From: Edaphochlamys debaryana
Lineage: Eukaryota; Chlorophyta; Chlorophyceae; Chlamydomonadales
Reading direction: 5' to 3'
DNA length: 64,000 bases
NCBI GenBank assembly: GCA_016858145.1
Contig: JAEHOE010000053.1
Location: 676,350-740,349 of the forward strand
Positions 45,401-57,244 of the stretch are shown in pieces. The notes beneath the pieces are model-generated. The model was not told where the DNA came from. It searched no databases and was given only the letters and a program-made list of their open reading frames with translations. Numbering within the stretch: the stretch's first letter is position 1; the number at the start of each line of letters is the position of its first letter. A program made the translations under genes and the position numbers.

Positions 45401-48400
45401 GGCCCTTGCCGCCTCGGCCGCGGCCCCTGGCCCGATGTCATTGTCCGAAGTGCAGCCGCACTCACCGCATGTGCCTCCCCTCACCGGGTCCCCCCACCGA
45501 AGCCCCGGTCTTCCGTCCCCCTCATCTATCACTTATCTCCTTCTTCCCCCCCACTCCCCACACTCCACCACCACCACCTCCGCAGGCCCCCCCGCTGCCC
45601 CGGCTGCTCCCCCGCTTCGCCGCCCGCCGCTCGCAGCCCGCCCGCCTCGTGCTGCTGGCGCACGCCTGCCGCCTGCCGCCCGCCATGCTGGCGGCGCTGG
45701 AGGAGTTCGTGATGCCGGGGTGCGAGGTGGTGGTGGTGTCGCCGTGAGTCAGACTGGGGAGGAGGGGGGAGGAGAGGGGAAGGGGGGGGGGAGCGGGGAA
45801 GAGGGAGGAGAGGGGAAGGGGGGGGGAGCGGGGAAGAGGGGAGGGGAGGGGAGGGGAGGGGAGGGGAGGGGAGGGGAGGGGAGGGGAGGGGAGGGGAGGG
45901 GAGGGGAGGGGAGGGGAGGGGAGGGGAGGGGAGGGGAGGGGAGGGGAGGGGAGGGGAGGGGAGGGGAGGGGAGGGGAGGGGCGGGGAGGGGAGGGGAGGG
46001 GAGGGGAGGGGGAGGAAGAGCCGGGAGCGGAAGAGGGTGTCCCAGGGCCTGTGGGTAAAGGGGCGGTGTCTAGCCATGGCAAGCGGGGAGTTTCAAGTGT
46101 TTGGCTCTGACTGCCTACACCACGCAGCGAGCCTGGCGATGCGTTGACTGCTGCACCCCCGCGTCGACGCGCCCCCCCCCCAGGCAACCCTGTGCCGGGC
46201 TGCCCACCGGCCCCACGCCCCGCGCCGCCCTGCGGCTGAGGAACGAGGTGGGGCAGCATTGTGGTCCGTCGGGCACATTGTCGTACTGTGGGAAGCGTCC
46301 CCGTCACCAACCGCCAACCGCTAACCGCCAACCGCTGGCTGACACGCGGCCCACGTGCAGGTTGGCGACCCGCTGACCCCGGGCGCGCTGCTGCGGGCGG
46401 GCGTCCTGGGGGCGGACGCAGTCATCATCACGGGTGCGTACGGCAGCGGTTGTTCGTTGGCGGGCGGGCCGACCCACGGTTGGTGGGTTTTAGCGGTGTG
46501 TCTGCTTTTTCGCCTGGTGCTTTTCCCCCACCCCCTGCCCCTACCCGCACCCCCTCCCCCCTGCTCCCCCAGGCACGGAGGAGATGCCCCCAGATGAGGC
46601 GGACACACTGGTCACCGCCACAGCCCTGTTGCTGCAGGTGGGAGTTAAGGGGAGGGGGTAAGGGGCTTCAGGGTAAACGGCATTAATGTGGCCTCACAGG
46701 AGGCGCGACGGACACTGCTGCAGGTAGGGTTCAAGTCCGTCAAGAGGGGGGGTCGAGGGGCTAGAGCTACCGTAGCGGGGTCACCGCAGGCGCTCGCCCG
46801 CACGTGCGTGGTCTGCACGAGCAGCAGTCTGGTCCAGCCTCTGCCAGCCCGCTGACTTGCAACCCAAAGCTCCGCCTGATGGCGCCCCGCCGAGGAGACA
46901 CTGTCAGTGTTACCGCCTAGCGTCTTCTAACTGAACCTGAACACCACGGAGGCCCCTGCTGCAGTCCACCCTCTGACCTCCTACCCTGTCTAGCTAGCGC
47001 CCTCTTTCTCATTTAACCGTTCTTCGCCCCGGTGGGGGCCGCAAAGGGCACCGGAGCCAGCTTAGTATCTCCTTACTCCTCTTGACGCCCTCCTCCTTCT
47101 CCGCCTCCACACCTCTCCTAATTGCAGCGGCTCCTGGCGGACCCAGTGGCAATGGAGGCCGCCGCCGCAGTCCTCGCCGCCGCCGCCGCCAACGCATCGG
47201 GCGCCGCCGCCGGCGTGATTGACGCCGCGGCGGCGCGGGCCGCGGCTGCCGCTGCCGCCGCCGGCGCCGCCTCCGCCGCCTCCATGTCAGCCTCCATGGA
47301 GCTACTCATGGGCGAGGGTGCTGACGTGTGGGGTAACGCCACCAACGGAAACAACGGATCCGTCGCCTCCATGCAGAGCGTGGATCTGGGCGACCTCGTC
47401 GTGGACGCGAACGGCTCAGCGAACAACCAATGGCGATCCGCAGAATCCAACGGCATGCCTGGTTCTGGATTTGGGTCCGCCACCAGCGCCGCCGCTGCGA
47501 GGGGCGGCGGCGGCAAGAGGCGACGGCTGCCCTCGCGACCACTCACATTCGTGTGCGCGCTTCGTGATCCGCACTACCGTACCGTGCTGCGCCACGTGGC
47601 GGCGCGCGCCTGCCGTGCGGCGGTTGCCGCGGTGGCGGCGGCGGTTGGGACCGTCGGCGGGGCGGTTAGCGGCGGCGCGGGCGGCAGCGCCGCCAGGGGC
47701 CTCAGCATCGAGGTGGTTGAGCCGGGGACATTAGTCAGCGGCATCCTCGCGCAGGTGAGATCCAGGATCCATGGTCGATTCTGCGAGCTATATGACACAT
47801 GAGCCGACAACCGCCTGTCATACATGCAGGTCGGCGCCGATCCCCGCCTGGTGTCGGGCCTAGAGGACCTGCTGGACGAGCAGGTTAGTAAGGGGGGCGT
47901 TGTGAAAGAGGCTAGCGGTCTATGGCGGGGCACGTGACCTCATGTACTGTGTAATAGCCTCCTCTCGTCTCCAGGGCCCTTCCGCTTTTTCCACCTACCC
48001 CACCTTCCTGTTGCCACTTGGCCGAAGCTCCTCGCAGCCCCAGTGTGCTCCAGCACGCCTCAGCTCCCGCCCACGACTCCCTCGCTCGCTTCGGGGACTC
48101 CCTCGCCCGAACCCCTGACCTTGCCCTCCCCCCCCAGGGCTGCGAGGTCTACATCAAGCGCCCAGACCGGTATGGACTGGCGCCGCTGTCCCGGCTGTCG
48201 TGGGAGCAGGTGCGTTCGCGTGAGGTAGAAGTGAGGGCAGGAGGCGTGTGCGGACATCCTCCCACGGTGTTGGCGGTCCTCCAACCCACATGGAGCACAG
48301 CCGCCGCCGCAATCAGCCGCGCACTCTTCACGCTTTGCGTGGCGCGCCCATCTGCCTCATGCATTACGTGAGCAGCCGCGATCGCAACATCTACCCATGC

Positions 48401-48782
48401 AGATCTGCGAGGCCGTACGGCTGCAAGGCAACGATCTGGCCATCGGATTCATCCACAAGGGCCATCTGCACCTGGCCCCGCCCGCCGACACGCAACTGGT
48501 AGGGTACGGCACCCTGACTGACCCTGTACGGTAGCGGAAGAGGGGTGGGAGGCGCTGCCTTCGGGGGTAAACCTGAGGTCGGTCAACCGAACCTGCCTAA
48601 CGGACCGGTGCAAGCCCGTGTGGCGCTGCTTTGGCATTCGCTTAACCACTTCTTGCTACCCCTCGCACATCTCATGTTGAATGGTTTCTCGGCGCTGTTG
48701 CCTCCCCACGCTTGCTGCCCCCTCCCGGCAGGTTCTGGTTGCTGGGGACAAGCTGGTGGTCCTATCGGAGCACTTTGTGTGA
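39406..48782 (+). CDS. CASTOR: CASTOR/POLLUX (DMI1)-type ion channel with tandem RCK-like domains
   Basis: Twenty-three exons in phase, about 1203 residues: 39406-40035, 40392-40460, 40631-40739, 40936-40967, 41304-41410, 41569-41656, 42123-42197, 42480-42563, 42776-42863, 43217-43746, 44051-44148, 44534-44583, 44690-44751, 44907-45236, 45586-45743, 46184-46247, 46361-46433, 46573-46637, 47128-47754, 47830-47883, 48138-48209, 48403-48498, 48732-48782. The N-terminus is Ala/Arg-rich, possibly a plastid targeting sequence. Membrane segments follow (LPIILIGSYALRVTAGL; MVLIAIHLLSLYTFATMVGL), then LTEDVRLTVEEIR and GHTVLLDSSGDPVHLLAVL. The regulatory domain matches plant CASTOR/POLLUX: GSPVKVADLERV, VQCAVQPGLAEVFDAI, FRHAVLCGVVQ and LRKGDELVLLAG, ending GDKLVVLSEHFV. 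Plant homologues are nuclear-envelope or plastid-envelope cation channels. Two Ala/Ser-rich inserts (from 43260 and 47150) enlarge it. Four introns appear to be GC-AG. Confidence 0.87.
42612..42705. repeat. 28-bp tandem repeat in channel intron
   Basis: Three or so copies of a 28-base unit containing ATACTGTAGGGACCGT and TACGGAGG lie in the intron between exons 42480-42563 and 42776-42863. TACTGTAGG starts at 42631, 42659 and 42687. The unit is rich in GTAC-centred palindromic words. Confidence 0.9.
45837..46010. repeat. (GGGGA)n pentanucleotide array, potential G-quadruplex tract
   Basis: More than thirty nearly uninterrupted GGGGA units on the plus (sense) strand lie in the channel intron between exons 45586-45743 and 46184-46247. 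A degenerate G/A-rich lead-in begins at about 45757. Runs of four G separated by a single A satisfy the simple G-quadruplex pattern many times over. Confidence 0.96.
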
Positions 48783-50181
48783 GGGGGCCCGGGCGGGCCC
48801 AGGGGGGACCCGGCGGGCCCAGGGGGGCTCGTTGCCCTCAGAGCAGCGTGCGGCCTCGAGCGGGGTTGCTGGGTCGGGGCCTGGGCTCAGGGCCACCACC
48901 CCTGAGGGCCACATCAGCCCATCAAGCGGCGGGCAGCGTTGAGCCATGAGAGAACAGTGGTGAGCGGTAGCGTCGGACGGGGAGACCACCGGAACCAGCT
49001 TTCACTTGCGCCCGCTCAGCTTGGAGGCCGGTCCCGCGGTAGGCTTCAGGACAGGGCAGGGGGGGCATGGTGCGGCCGTGATGGGCTCGGCGCTCGGGGG
49101 AGGGATGGACCGGACGGTCGGACACGGGTGTGCTGAGTGAAGGGGGGGAGAGGAGAAGGGTTGAGGGGGCCTGAGGCCGTAACTCGTATGGGCGGATACG
49201 GTCATCGGCTGCACGGCCATGTGGGGTGACATTCGTCCCTCTCTCGGCCGGATGTGTTGTCAGACTGAAGAACCGGTGCCCCGCTTTTGACGATCTTCTA
49301 CCTATCTTTTGTGGTGCAACCCGAATCTGGCGAAAGCACATCTTTTGCGGCGCAAGGGCTTACTGGGGTGGAGGCTGCAGTCGTTTTGTTGTGCGCCATG
49401 GAGAAGGTGAAGAGTTCTACCCTTTCTCCTGCGGGTGGGAGTGCTCCGACCAGATCCTTGCTGGCTGTGCAGTGCGGGCTGGCGACGGGTAAGGGCTTGG
49501 CCGTTTGCCCTGCTTTCTGAGTGCAGCCACCCTTGTCGCAGACCCGGAAGCTGCACATTGCCTTGCCCATTATGGCCAAAGACAAGGCGTTTCGCTTTAG
49601 CAGCACTGCCCAAAATCAGCCCCATGTCCAAACCTATGCGCCACATGTCTCACATAGTGTTGCTATCTTCTTGGGGCTTTGCTCTTGGCTGTGACCGAAA
49701 GTATCCCCTCCGGAGGTCTCAGTCACAAGCGATAGGGATAAGGAAGCTGGAGCTCGTGGCATCGTGGGCGGGGAAGGCTGGTGTGTTCTGCCACGCATGC
49801 AGCCGGCATGTGCACGGCTGCGCCGGGCAGCCGATCGAGGCGACGCATGCAATAGAAGGCAGCAGGACCGCTGCCTGCAAGGCGTCAATCTTTATTCTTC
49901 ATGCTCTAAGCGCCTAGTGAGCGCGGGACGTCGTGCACCTGGCACGACCGTACGGCAGCACGGCAGCAGTACAGCCGCACCCCGTGAGCAGCGCCAGGGC
50001 TGCCGCCTTGTAAAGCTATCGCACACGTTTTAGCACTGCACCATCATCAGCGCAGAAGCAGCGCTTGGCATTTGTTCTGGTGTTTCCAGGCGAGGCGAAA
50101 CATACATAGACCAATTCTTTTCTCAAGCGCTGTGAACAAGCGATGACGCAATCCCAGGGCGATACTCCAGCCACATAAGCT
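48783..50181. other. 3' untranslated region of the channel gene and short promoter of the kinase gene
   Basis: After the channel's TGA the sequence loses coding character and becomes less GC-rich. A TGTAA polyadenylation signal at 50009-50013 on the plus strand would give a 3' untranslated region of about 1.2 kb. That leaves only about 170 bases before the kinase start codon at 50182. A G/C-rich tandem stretch (GGCCCAGGGGGG) lies at 48790-48835. The open frames here on either strand have no recognisable features. Confidence 0.5.
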
Positions 50182-53100
50182 ATGTCGGGAGGAAGACCGC
50201 AGCGTAAAAGCTCTCGTCTTCGGATGAGACTTCACTTCTTACTGCTTCCGGCCACTTGCGCACTAGTACTACACTCAGCGTCAGTAGTCAAAGCGGCTGA
50301 CGCTGGGGACAGCAGTTCGGCTGCCGAGCTGCACGTCGAGGATGGTGACCAGTTCGCGCTGGCGCTGTCGACACCCGGGGTCAGAGTCATCGTGCTGGAC
50401 TCCTTACTCGTCAACCTCACCGAGTCGAGCTTTGAGGGGATACCTCGGCCCATCCCGCTTACGATAAATATCACTGTTCGGGGAGGCATTCCGCTGCCCA
50501 CCAAACCCGAGCTACGGTTCAACTTCATGAAGGATACGGTGAGCGCTCACAATGACGTCAGAGCGCCGGGGCGATCACGCCGTTTCGCCAGTCCAGCGGG
50601 TTGCCGCGTTACGGCAACGAAACTGGTCTTACCCGTCCCACGGTCTCACCCCGTTTCTCCCACCCCTCCCCCACCCCGTCGACAGGTGCGGCTGTCAGCA
50701 GGCGTGACGCTGCTCTTCGTGAACGTGACGCTGGGGCGCTTTCAATCTGAGTCCCTAGTTGCCCGCGCCGTTGGTGAGTAATCAGCACGCTTCGGGGCCC
50801 CTTGCCCCTGGGCTCCATGGCGTTTGCACGGACGGGGGGTCACTGGGCAGCCCACGGACCCCAGCCGAGTGTGGCGGCGCAAGATAGATCTCAGCTACCG
50901 GTATCTAGAGCAGGACCCGGGAGACGGTGGACCAGTCCCGTGTTGTTGATTCCTACAGGCACTAGAACCACAGTAGTGGCACACACAGATTGGTGGGGTC
51001 CGTGCGGGGGCCTTCGCGGACCCGGCAGGCGGTAGCTCACGTCGGACCCGGCACCCCCCCAAGCGCCCGAGTTCCCCATTTCCTTGCGTCTTGCAACTTT
51101 GCCTCGATTGACCCCGCTCGGCAGCCCTGTCTTAGCTCCTGGCGTACAGCCGCCTAACCTAGCCCATACCGCTTGCACAGGCTTGGACTTCGTGGAACCC
51201 CCCACGGACGGTGGCCGCGCGTTTGTGGAGCTTCTCGACTCGGGGTGGGTGCGATGACCGGTTATCAGCGGGCTCTTGTACTTCGGTATGCCACTGGCAG
51301 CTGAGCTTGGAAGGCTCGCCGCTGACGCGAGGCAGGGCTGGAAAGGAGGTAACATCGGGAATGCGTTTCTCTTTAGCCGAGATCACGCCTGGTGCCGTGC
51401 GTGTGCGGATGACCCGTCGCCGTTTCTACCGCTTCTGCCCGCCCCTGGTTCGCAGTGTCGTCTTGCCGGGGTGCTTCACGCCCTCCATCAACCTCACGCA
51501 GTGAGTTTTACGGGGCTCAGCCACAACACTAGCTTTCTAGATAGCCAGGACTGTGCAGACATTCTGCTCTGCTTGGCCTCCCACAAGGCCGCCTCCGGAC
51601 CATCTTTGCGGCAGTGCCAATCAACGAGTTGAAAGCGCTCGACCATCAACGTGCCCAACCGCTCGACGTTCCCTCCTAGGCTGCCGACCTGGGCGCGGCC
51701 GGCCGACTTCCCCGCCGGCCCCCAGGCTGTGGACCTGGGCGTTCAGCCGGGGGCCTTCCCCGACTGCTTAAACGGCTCGGGCAGAGTCCTGGGTGTAGTG
51801 TTGCAACAGGTGCGGTGCTGGGACGGCTGTAAGAGCAAAGATGGGTCCGCAGCTCCGTCCAGCGCAGATTCTTGCGCCTCACCGCAAGGGCCCCGTTTAT
51901 TTGTCCTACCTCGTTTCCTCTCGCCCCTTCGCTTCACACAGCCCGCCGGACTCCGCTGCATGGAGCGCGTGGATCGTACGAATGCCGTACTACAGGGCAG
52001 TACGACGGACCCCTCGACGCATCGGATCGAGAGCACCGCACTGGTATTCGTGTATCGGGCGAGTAGAGTGGGCCGTGAGCGTCTCGATGTGATTTTGTGG
52101 GTTTTGTATGTCCCACAAGGGGGCAAGAAGTAAGTGTGGGCGAAGTTCTGTGACGGCCCGCTCGCCAAGGGGCTTCTCCCTATTCTTGGCCATGGCACAT
52201 GAGCAGTCTTGCTCAGGCTTTGGGGGATCAGGGGTTTAGGCCTACGTAACCTTGGGGCTTGCTCCCGGGCAAACCACGCTTCGCTGCCTGTTCATGCCTT
52301 TGCCCCGAGCCCCCCACCCACTCAGCCGCCATGGTCCCGCCCATGCACCCTGCCGTGTACTGTATAGGACGTTCTGACCTATTGCACCGCCATCGTCGAT
52401 GATGCTTGCATTGCCGCCGTCGGCATCCACGGCTGCTACACGGGTATGACTGCTAGTGTGTCCGGCCGGGCGGTCAATCGTCAGGGGCAGTATTGGGGCT
52501 GCGGCCAGCACCGTTTTCGTGCCTTCTCAGCTAGCTACACCCAGATGCCCGCTGCATCAACTGCGGTACTGACTCCTTCGTCCTGCCCTCCCCCCTGTGC
52601 TTTCTCACAACGGGTGTTGCACCTCAGCTCTGGTCAAGGGGATACGGATGATCGTGAGGGGCAACACGACCCGGCCATCGCCGGCTGCTGATGGGCCGGC
52701 GGTCCCGCCCCAGCTCGAACAGCTGACGGCCCTGCCACCCGACGGCAACAACAACCGCGACGACTCGTCCCGACTTGTGGGAATCATCGTTGGCTCCATC
52801 CTCGGGGGCTTCATGGTGCTGGGCCTGGTGGGGGCGGCGCTGGGCCTGGTGTGGTGGCGGAGGAGGCAGCGGGGGCTGCGGGATCAGGACATGGAAGAGG
52901 CGGGCAAGGCACAGCGCAGTCCAAGGCCCAAGCCGTCAGTGCACCCCAGCCCCGCCCCCAGCAGGTGCGGAGGGGTTGCGCGGGGGACGCGGATGCATGC
53001 ATGGGACCCAACCAGGCCTGCCGCCACGCACGCACCCCCTCCGCTTCTCTTCTTCTCGGTCTGACCTTGCGATCATGTTCCGCCCGGGCCTCTCTCGCAG

Positions 53101-56036
53101 CTTCCACCTGACCGCACTGTGCGGGGATTCCGTCCAGACATGCGACTCCATGCCAGCCATGACCCTCACGACCGGGCGCGGCGGCTCGGTGGCGGGCGGC
53201 GCGGCCCTACTGGCGTCCATGCCGGACGGCATGCTGCTGCCCGTCACACAGCTGTCGCCACTGCGACCCGACCTGCAGCTCGGAGTGCGGATGGCGGGAG
53301 ACTCACCGGTGCGCGGGCGTGCTTGGTATTCATTTCCTAGGGGCATCTCGACTGCCTCGACAAAATGGCAGGGTGAAAGAGCGCCGCTTCGGCTTGGGTT
53401 TTAGCTCATCTCGCTCCCTCGGTCCCCGCAGACTCAGGAGGCCGAGGAGGTCGAGGACGACCGGGTGGAGCTGCTGCCCGTGTGCAAGGGCAAGGGCGCG
53501 TTCGGCAAGGTATGGCGGCCCATGGGTCTTCCCTCTCGTACCCACCACTCCAACCTCCCCTTCGACAGGTGTCTTTACCCATCACCGTAGCAATGACAAT
53601 GCGTCTGCCCTCCCCTCCCAACAGGTGTACGAAGGCCGGTTCAGGGGCGAGCGAGTTGCGGTTAAGCTGGTCAGCACGGGCCTGCTGGAAGCCCTGCCGC
53701 CCGCCGCCGTCGGTACTTCAGAGGCGGGCAAGGGCAACGGCGCAGCAGCCGGGGCCGGGGGGCAGGGCAGTGGCAAGCGCGGAGCGGGAGGGCCAGAGGG
53801 CGACGGCGCGGGCCCAACCGAGCGCGCCTTTGCGAGCAACACTTTCAGGGCCGAGGTCGAGGTGCTGGGGCGGCTATCGCACCCCAACATTGTACGATTG
53901 CTGGCGGGTACGTACGACATGCATTGGGGCCTGTGCAGGGCCTGAGTGGGCCTGCTTTGGGCCGGCGGCCTGCCGGCAGGCCTTCTGTTGGAATGCTAGA
54001 GGCCGCTGCACGCAGCTGGGGGCTACTGGAGTTGCCATCTTTGTGAAACCACCACTGCCTCTCGCTCCCCGCGCCTCACCCTCGCAGCGAGCCTGGAGCC
54101 TCCCAAAGTCTGTCTCGTCATGGTGAGTCCTCAAAGAACTGGGTGCGGCAGCCACGGCGTGCCCTGTGTCCGATACCTAGTATTATGTTGCCAACATCAG
54201 ACAAACGGTCCAGCAGGGGTATCCCGCTGTGGGCAACGTTTATCTGCGAGAGGCCATACACAAGGGGTGCTCCGTCATGATCCTCCGCCCTGCTACACCC
54301 CCCTTACTCACCCAGGAGCTTATGGACACGAGCCTTGACAAAGTGTTGTACGGCACTCCGGGAGCATTGCTGCCCTTGACCAAGGTACGTTGCTGCATTT
54401 GGGTGGCTGCGGCGCGATCGATGCGCCGGCCGGCTGTGTCATCTACGACACGTGCCGTACGCCATGCCGTACTGGAAGTCCCGCCGTGGTCCAGTGCTAC
54501 TTGCTCCCACGTTCTGCGCGGGTCTGACCTTTGCTTGCTTGCCCTGCTGCCTCCCCCTCTGTCAGGTACTGCACATTGGGATCCAGATCTGCCAAGGCCT
54601 CGCATATCTTCACCCCACCATCACGCACAGGGGTGAGTGCGGGCCCATGGTTGGGAGCACCTAGCACCGAATTACCAAGCTGATGACCCCGCGGCTCACG
54701 CTGCGCTTGCAGACCTAAAGCCCGCCAACGTGCTGCTGCGGGACCCAGACAGCCCCACTCCCATTGTGAAGCTGGCGGACTTTGGTCTGGCGCGAATGCG
54801 TGTGGCGACCATGCCCACAGAGGACCCAGAGAGTGGGACGGTAGGTGGCTAGAGTCCTGCCAGTGCATGGGCTTATCCTTGAGGCGTTGTGGGACTTGGC
54901 TGGGCATCCCCAAGTGTGCATGGCATTTTGGAAGAGCTGTGGGAGGGCAGGTAGAGGGCAAAGCGCGCGCGGTTGACGCATCCGCTAAGCTATGCCATGG
55001 TTTCTGCTAGCCCCTTTGGCCTTTGGCTGTACCAGTATCTGACTAGTAGCCCCTGATTACCCCACGCAGCCCGAGTACCTCGCCCCGGAGTGCTACGACA
55101 TCACCAACAATGTCGTCACGCATCGAGCGGGTGAGATTTACTTATGCATGGCGGCTCATCCTAATCGATTTTAGAGGCCCGGGCTTTCTACATGTCTGCC
55201 CTGCCCTGCCCTCCATACTTCCGCCCCCAGACATGTACGCGGTTGGCGTTGTTCTCTGGGCCATGCTCACTGGCGGAAGGCCCTGGCAGGGAGTGCCCTG
55301 GCTGGCGCTGGCCGTCAAAGTGAAGCTGCGCAACGAGCGGCTGTCGCTATCCAGCCTCACCCGTGACCGTAAGTTGTTTCGGGTCCACCCAAATCACGGG
55401 CGCATCCCGATGGGAGGCACGGCGGGTGGTGGCAGTTACACTGCTGTGTTTTTGGCGTGATTGATGAGGGCTGAGGATGTCTGGCCCTGACGTGTCTCTA
55501 AGCTCCACGCGTGCCGTTTCCTCGTCCGCCCCAGGCTGCCCTCCCAAGCTGCGCAAGCTGGTCAAAGATTGCTTCGAGGGCGAGCCGCGGCGGCGTCCCG
55601 CCGCCGAGGAGGCAGCCAAGATGCTCACACTCGTTCAGCAGGAGGTGGGCGGGAGGGCTGGCGCGGGACGGGTGCGCTAACATGAAACGGGCCGCCGTCT
55701 TGGGCAGAGTTCAGGGGCCAGTTCTCAATAGCCTGCACCGCGGTTCCGCCCCATAGCGCTGCCTCTTGAAGCCACCCCGCGTTCCCTCCGTGCCTCCTCC
55801 AGGTCTTGCGTAGCTCGGACTCGTCATCGTCGAACCCGAGTCCGCTGTGCTCGTCCGCGACCTCCTCGGGCCCCCTCCCGCCGGCCCCTGGCCCATGGCC
55901 CGCGCCTCATCCCGCCGGCGAGGCCCACGGGGAACCAGCGGGGGTTGCTGTCAACGTGGCCCATCCCGGTCACAACTTCAAGCTCCAACACGACCTGCTG
56001 GCTCCAGCCGATGACGCCCGCCCGAGAAGGCAATGA
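50182..56036 (+). CDS. Receptor-like Ser/Thr protein kinase with extracellular domain and one membrane helix
   Basis: Nineteen exons close in phase, about 903 residues: 50182-50538, 50686-50773, 51181-51248, 51301-51500, 51680-51809, 51942-51986, 52368-52443, 52628-52964, 53101-53308, 53432-53509, 53625-53907, 54088-54122, 54316-54384, 54566-54632, 54713-54840, 55070-55130, 55231-55368, 55535-55644, 55803-56036. Splice choices at 51181-51301 and 51942-51986 are uncertain. A signal peptide (LHFLLLPATCALVLHSASVV) is followed by an ectodomain with beta-rich repeats (VTLLFVNVTLGRF), N-x-T/S sites and Cys. One membrane helix (LVGIIVGSILGGFMVLGLVG, about residues 371-394) precedes basic WRRRQR. The kinase is complete: GKGAFGKVYEG, RVAVKLV, HRDLKPANVLL, KLADFGLA, GTPEYLAPE. 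It ends in a Ser/Pro-rich tail. Ligand and substrate are unknown; similar kinases are expanded in volvocaleans. Confidence 0.85.
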
Positions 56037-57244
56037 AGAGCACAGCCGCCCCATACTGTACGAGTCCGCGGGTCGGGGCCTGTACGGAGAATCCTTCAGG
56101 GTCTGTTGCGCGCAGCGCTCAACCACACGCACTGAGCGGCGCCGTCGTACTGCCTCCTTCCAGCGAAAGGAGCGAGCCTCCGGCATGACACACCCTCACG
56201 GGCAACGGTGAGTGGGACGAGCTGGATGGATGGTCGTGTGAAGTCCACAGCGGACCGGACCAGCGGCTTGACAGGTCAAGCGGTCAGCATCACACCTACG
56301 GGGTTTGGGAATGGACTCTTGGAGAGGTGAGGCAGAGAGTTGCAAAGTTGCGTGTGTTGTGTGGTCGGGTGGAGGATTGCAAAGTGGCGTTTGTTGTCTG
56401 CCTGGCCTGGGATTGGCCGGGGCACTATTGAGTGGTCAGCAGGAAAGGACGTGGTGTGTATGATCTGCTATCCGTACAGTGGTGGCGAGTAGTGCTCAAG
56501 TGATGCTAAAAGATTGTGAAGGTTTGCATCTGGTGTCAGTTGTGCTCAGGTAGTGTTAAGAGATTGTGAATTGATTCAGTTGGCGAGGTAATTGCTGAAG
56601 GACGTGCAGAGCAACGGCACGGTACACGCTGCCCATGACAGCACGAGATCAGGAGAGCGGCACAATAAAATTTGCCAAGGTAACTACGTCCTAGCCCGCG
56701 ATGCCACAAGCTTCAGTTCCCTTATCCCTATCGCTTGCAATTGAGAACAGGGAAACTTATCGACCACGCTCCAACATGCTGGCGCGGCGGCTGGCGGCGC
56801 GCAGGGTGGTGGCGGGTAGCGGTGGCTAGGAGGTGGCGGAGCTGACAGAGCACAGTACCGTCGCTGTCACAGTATGGTTGCCGGTTTGGAGTTGAGGTAG
56901 GGTGCTGGAGGTTTGTGGTTGGTCTGCTGGTTGGCGCCGGAGGTTACGTCTAGGGTTGAGACTAGGGTTGTGACACCAGGGTTTGGCTCGTGAGACACGT
57001 GGCATGAGCACCTGAGGTACGGCAAAGAGCCCTTCCGATCGGGGCGACTTAGGCGAACGCCCAGCTTCCGACTGGCAAGTCGGAAGCACTACTTGCTGCG
57101 GATCTACTCTGCTGTGACTGTAACTACTAGAGTGTTGCTGCTCTGCTGCCTCTAGCGCCTGCGGCGCAGTCTCTGTGCCATCCGACGACTTCCCGAGGAG
57201 CCTTCGCTCGACCCAGCCGCTGAGCCTCAGCGCTGGTCCTAGAA
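56037..57244. other. 3' flank of the kinase gene and possible 5' non-coding part of the retroelement
   Basis: The sequence is unusually AT-rich for the window. It has two diverged direct repeats: AGTGCTCAAGTGATGCTAAA near 56494 versus GTGCTCAGGTAGTGTTAAG near 56543, and TTGCAAAGT at 56342 and 56377. A TGTAA lies at 57119-57123, which could end either the kinase transcript or belong to a long terminal repeat. I could not define a repeat boundary or a tRNA primer-binding site, because a second copy is not within the window. Confidence 0.4.

Noticed and set aside
48922..49917. Several 100-160 codon frames after the channel gene
   Set aside because: Composition and lack of splice signals fit a long 3' untranslated region ending at the TGTAA near 50009.
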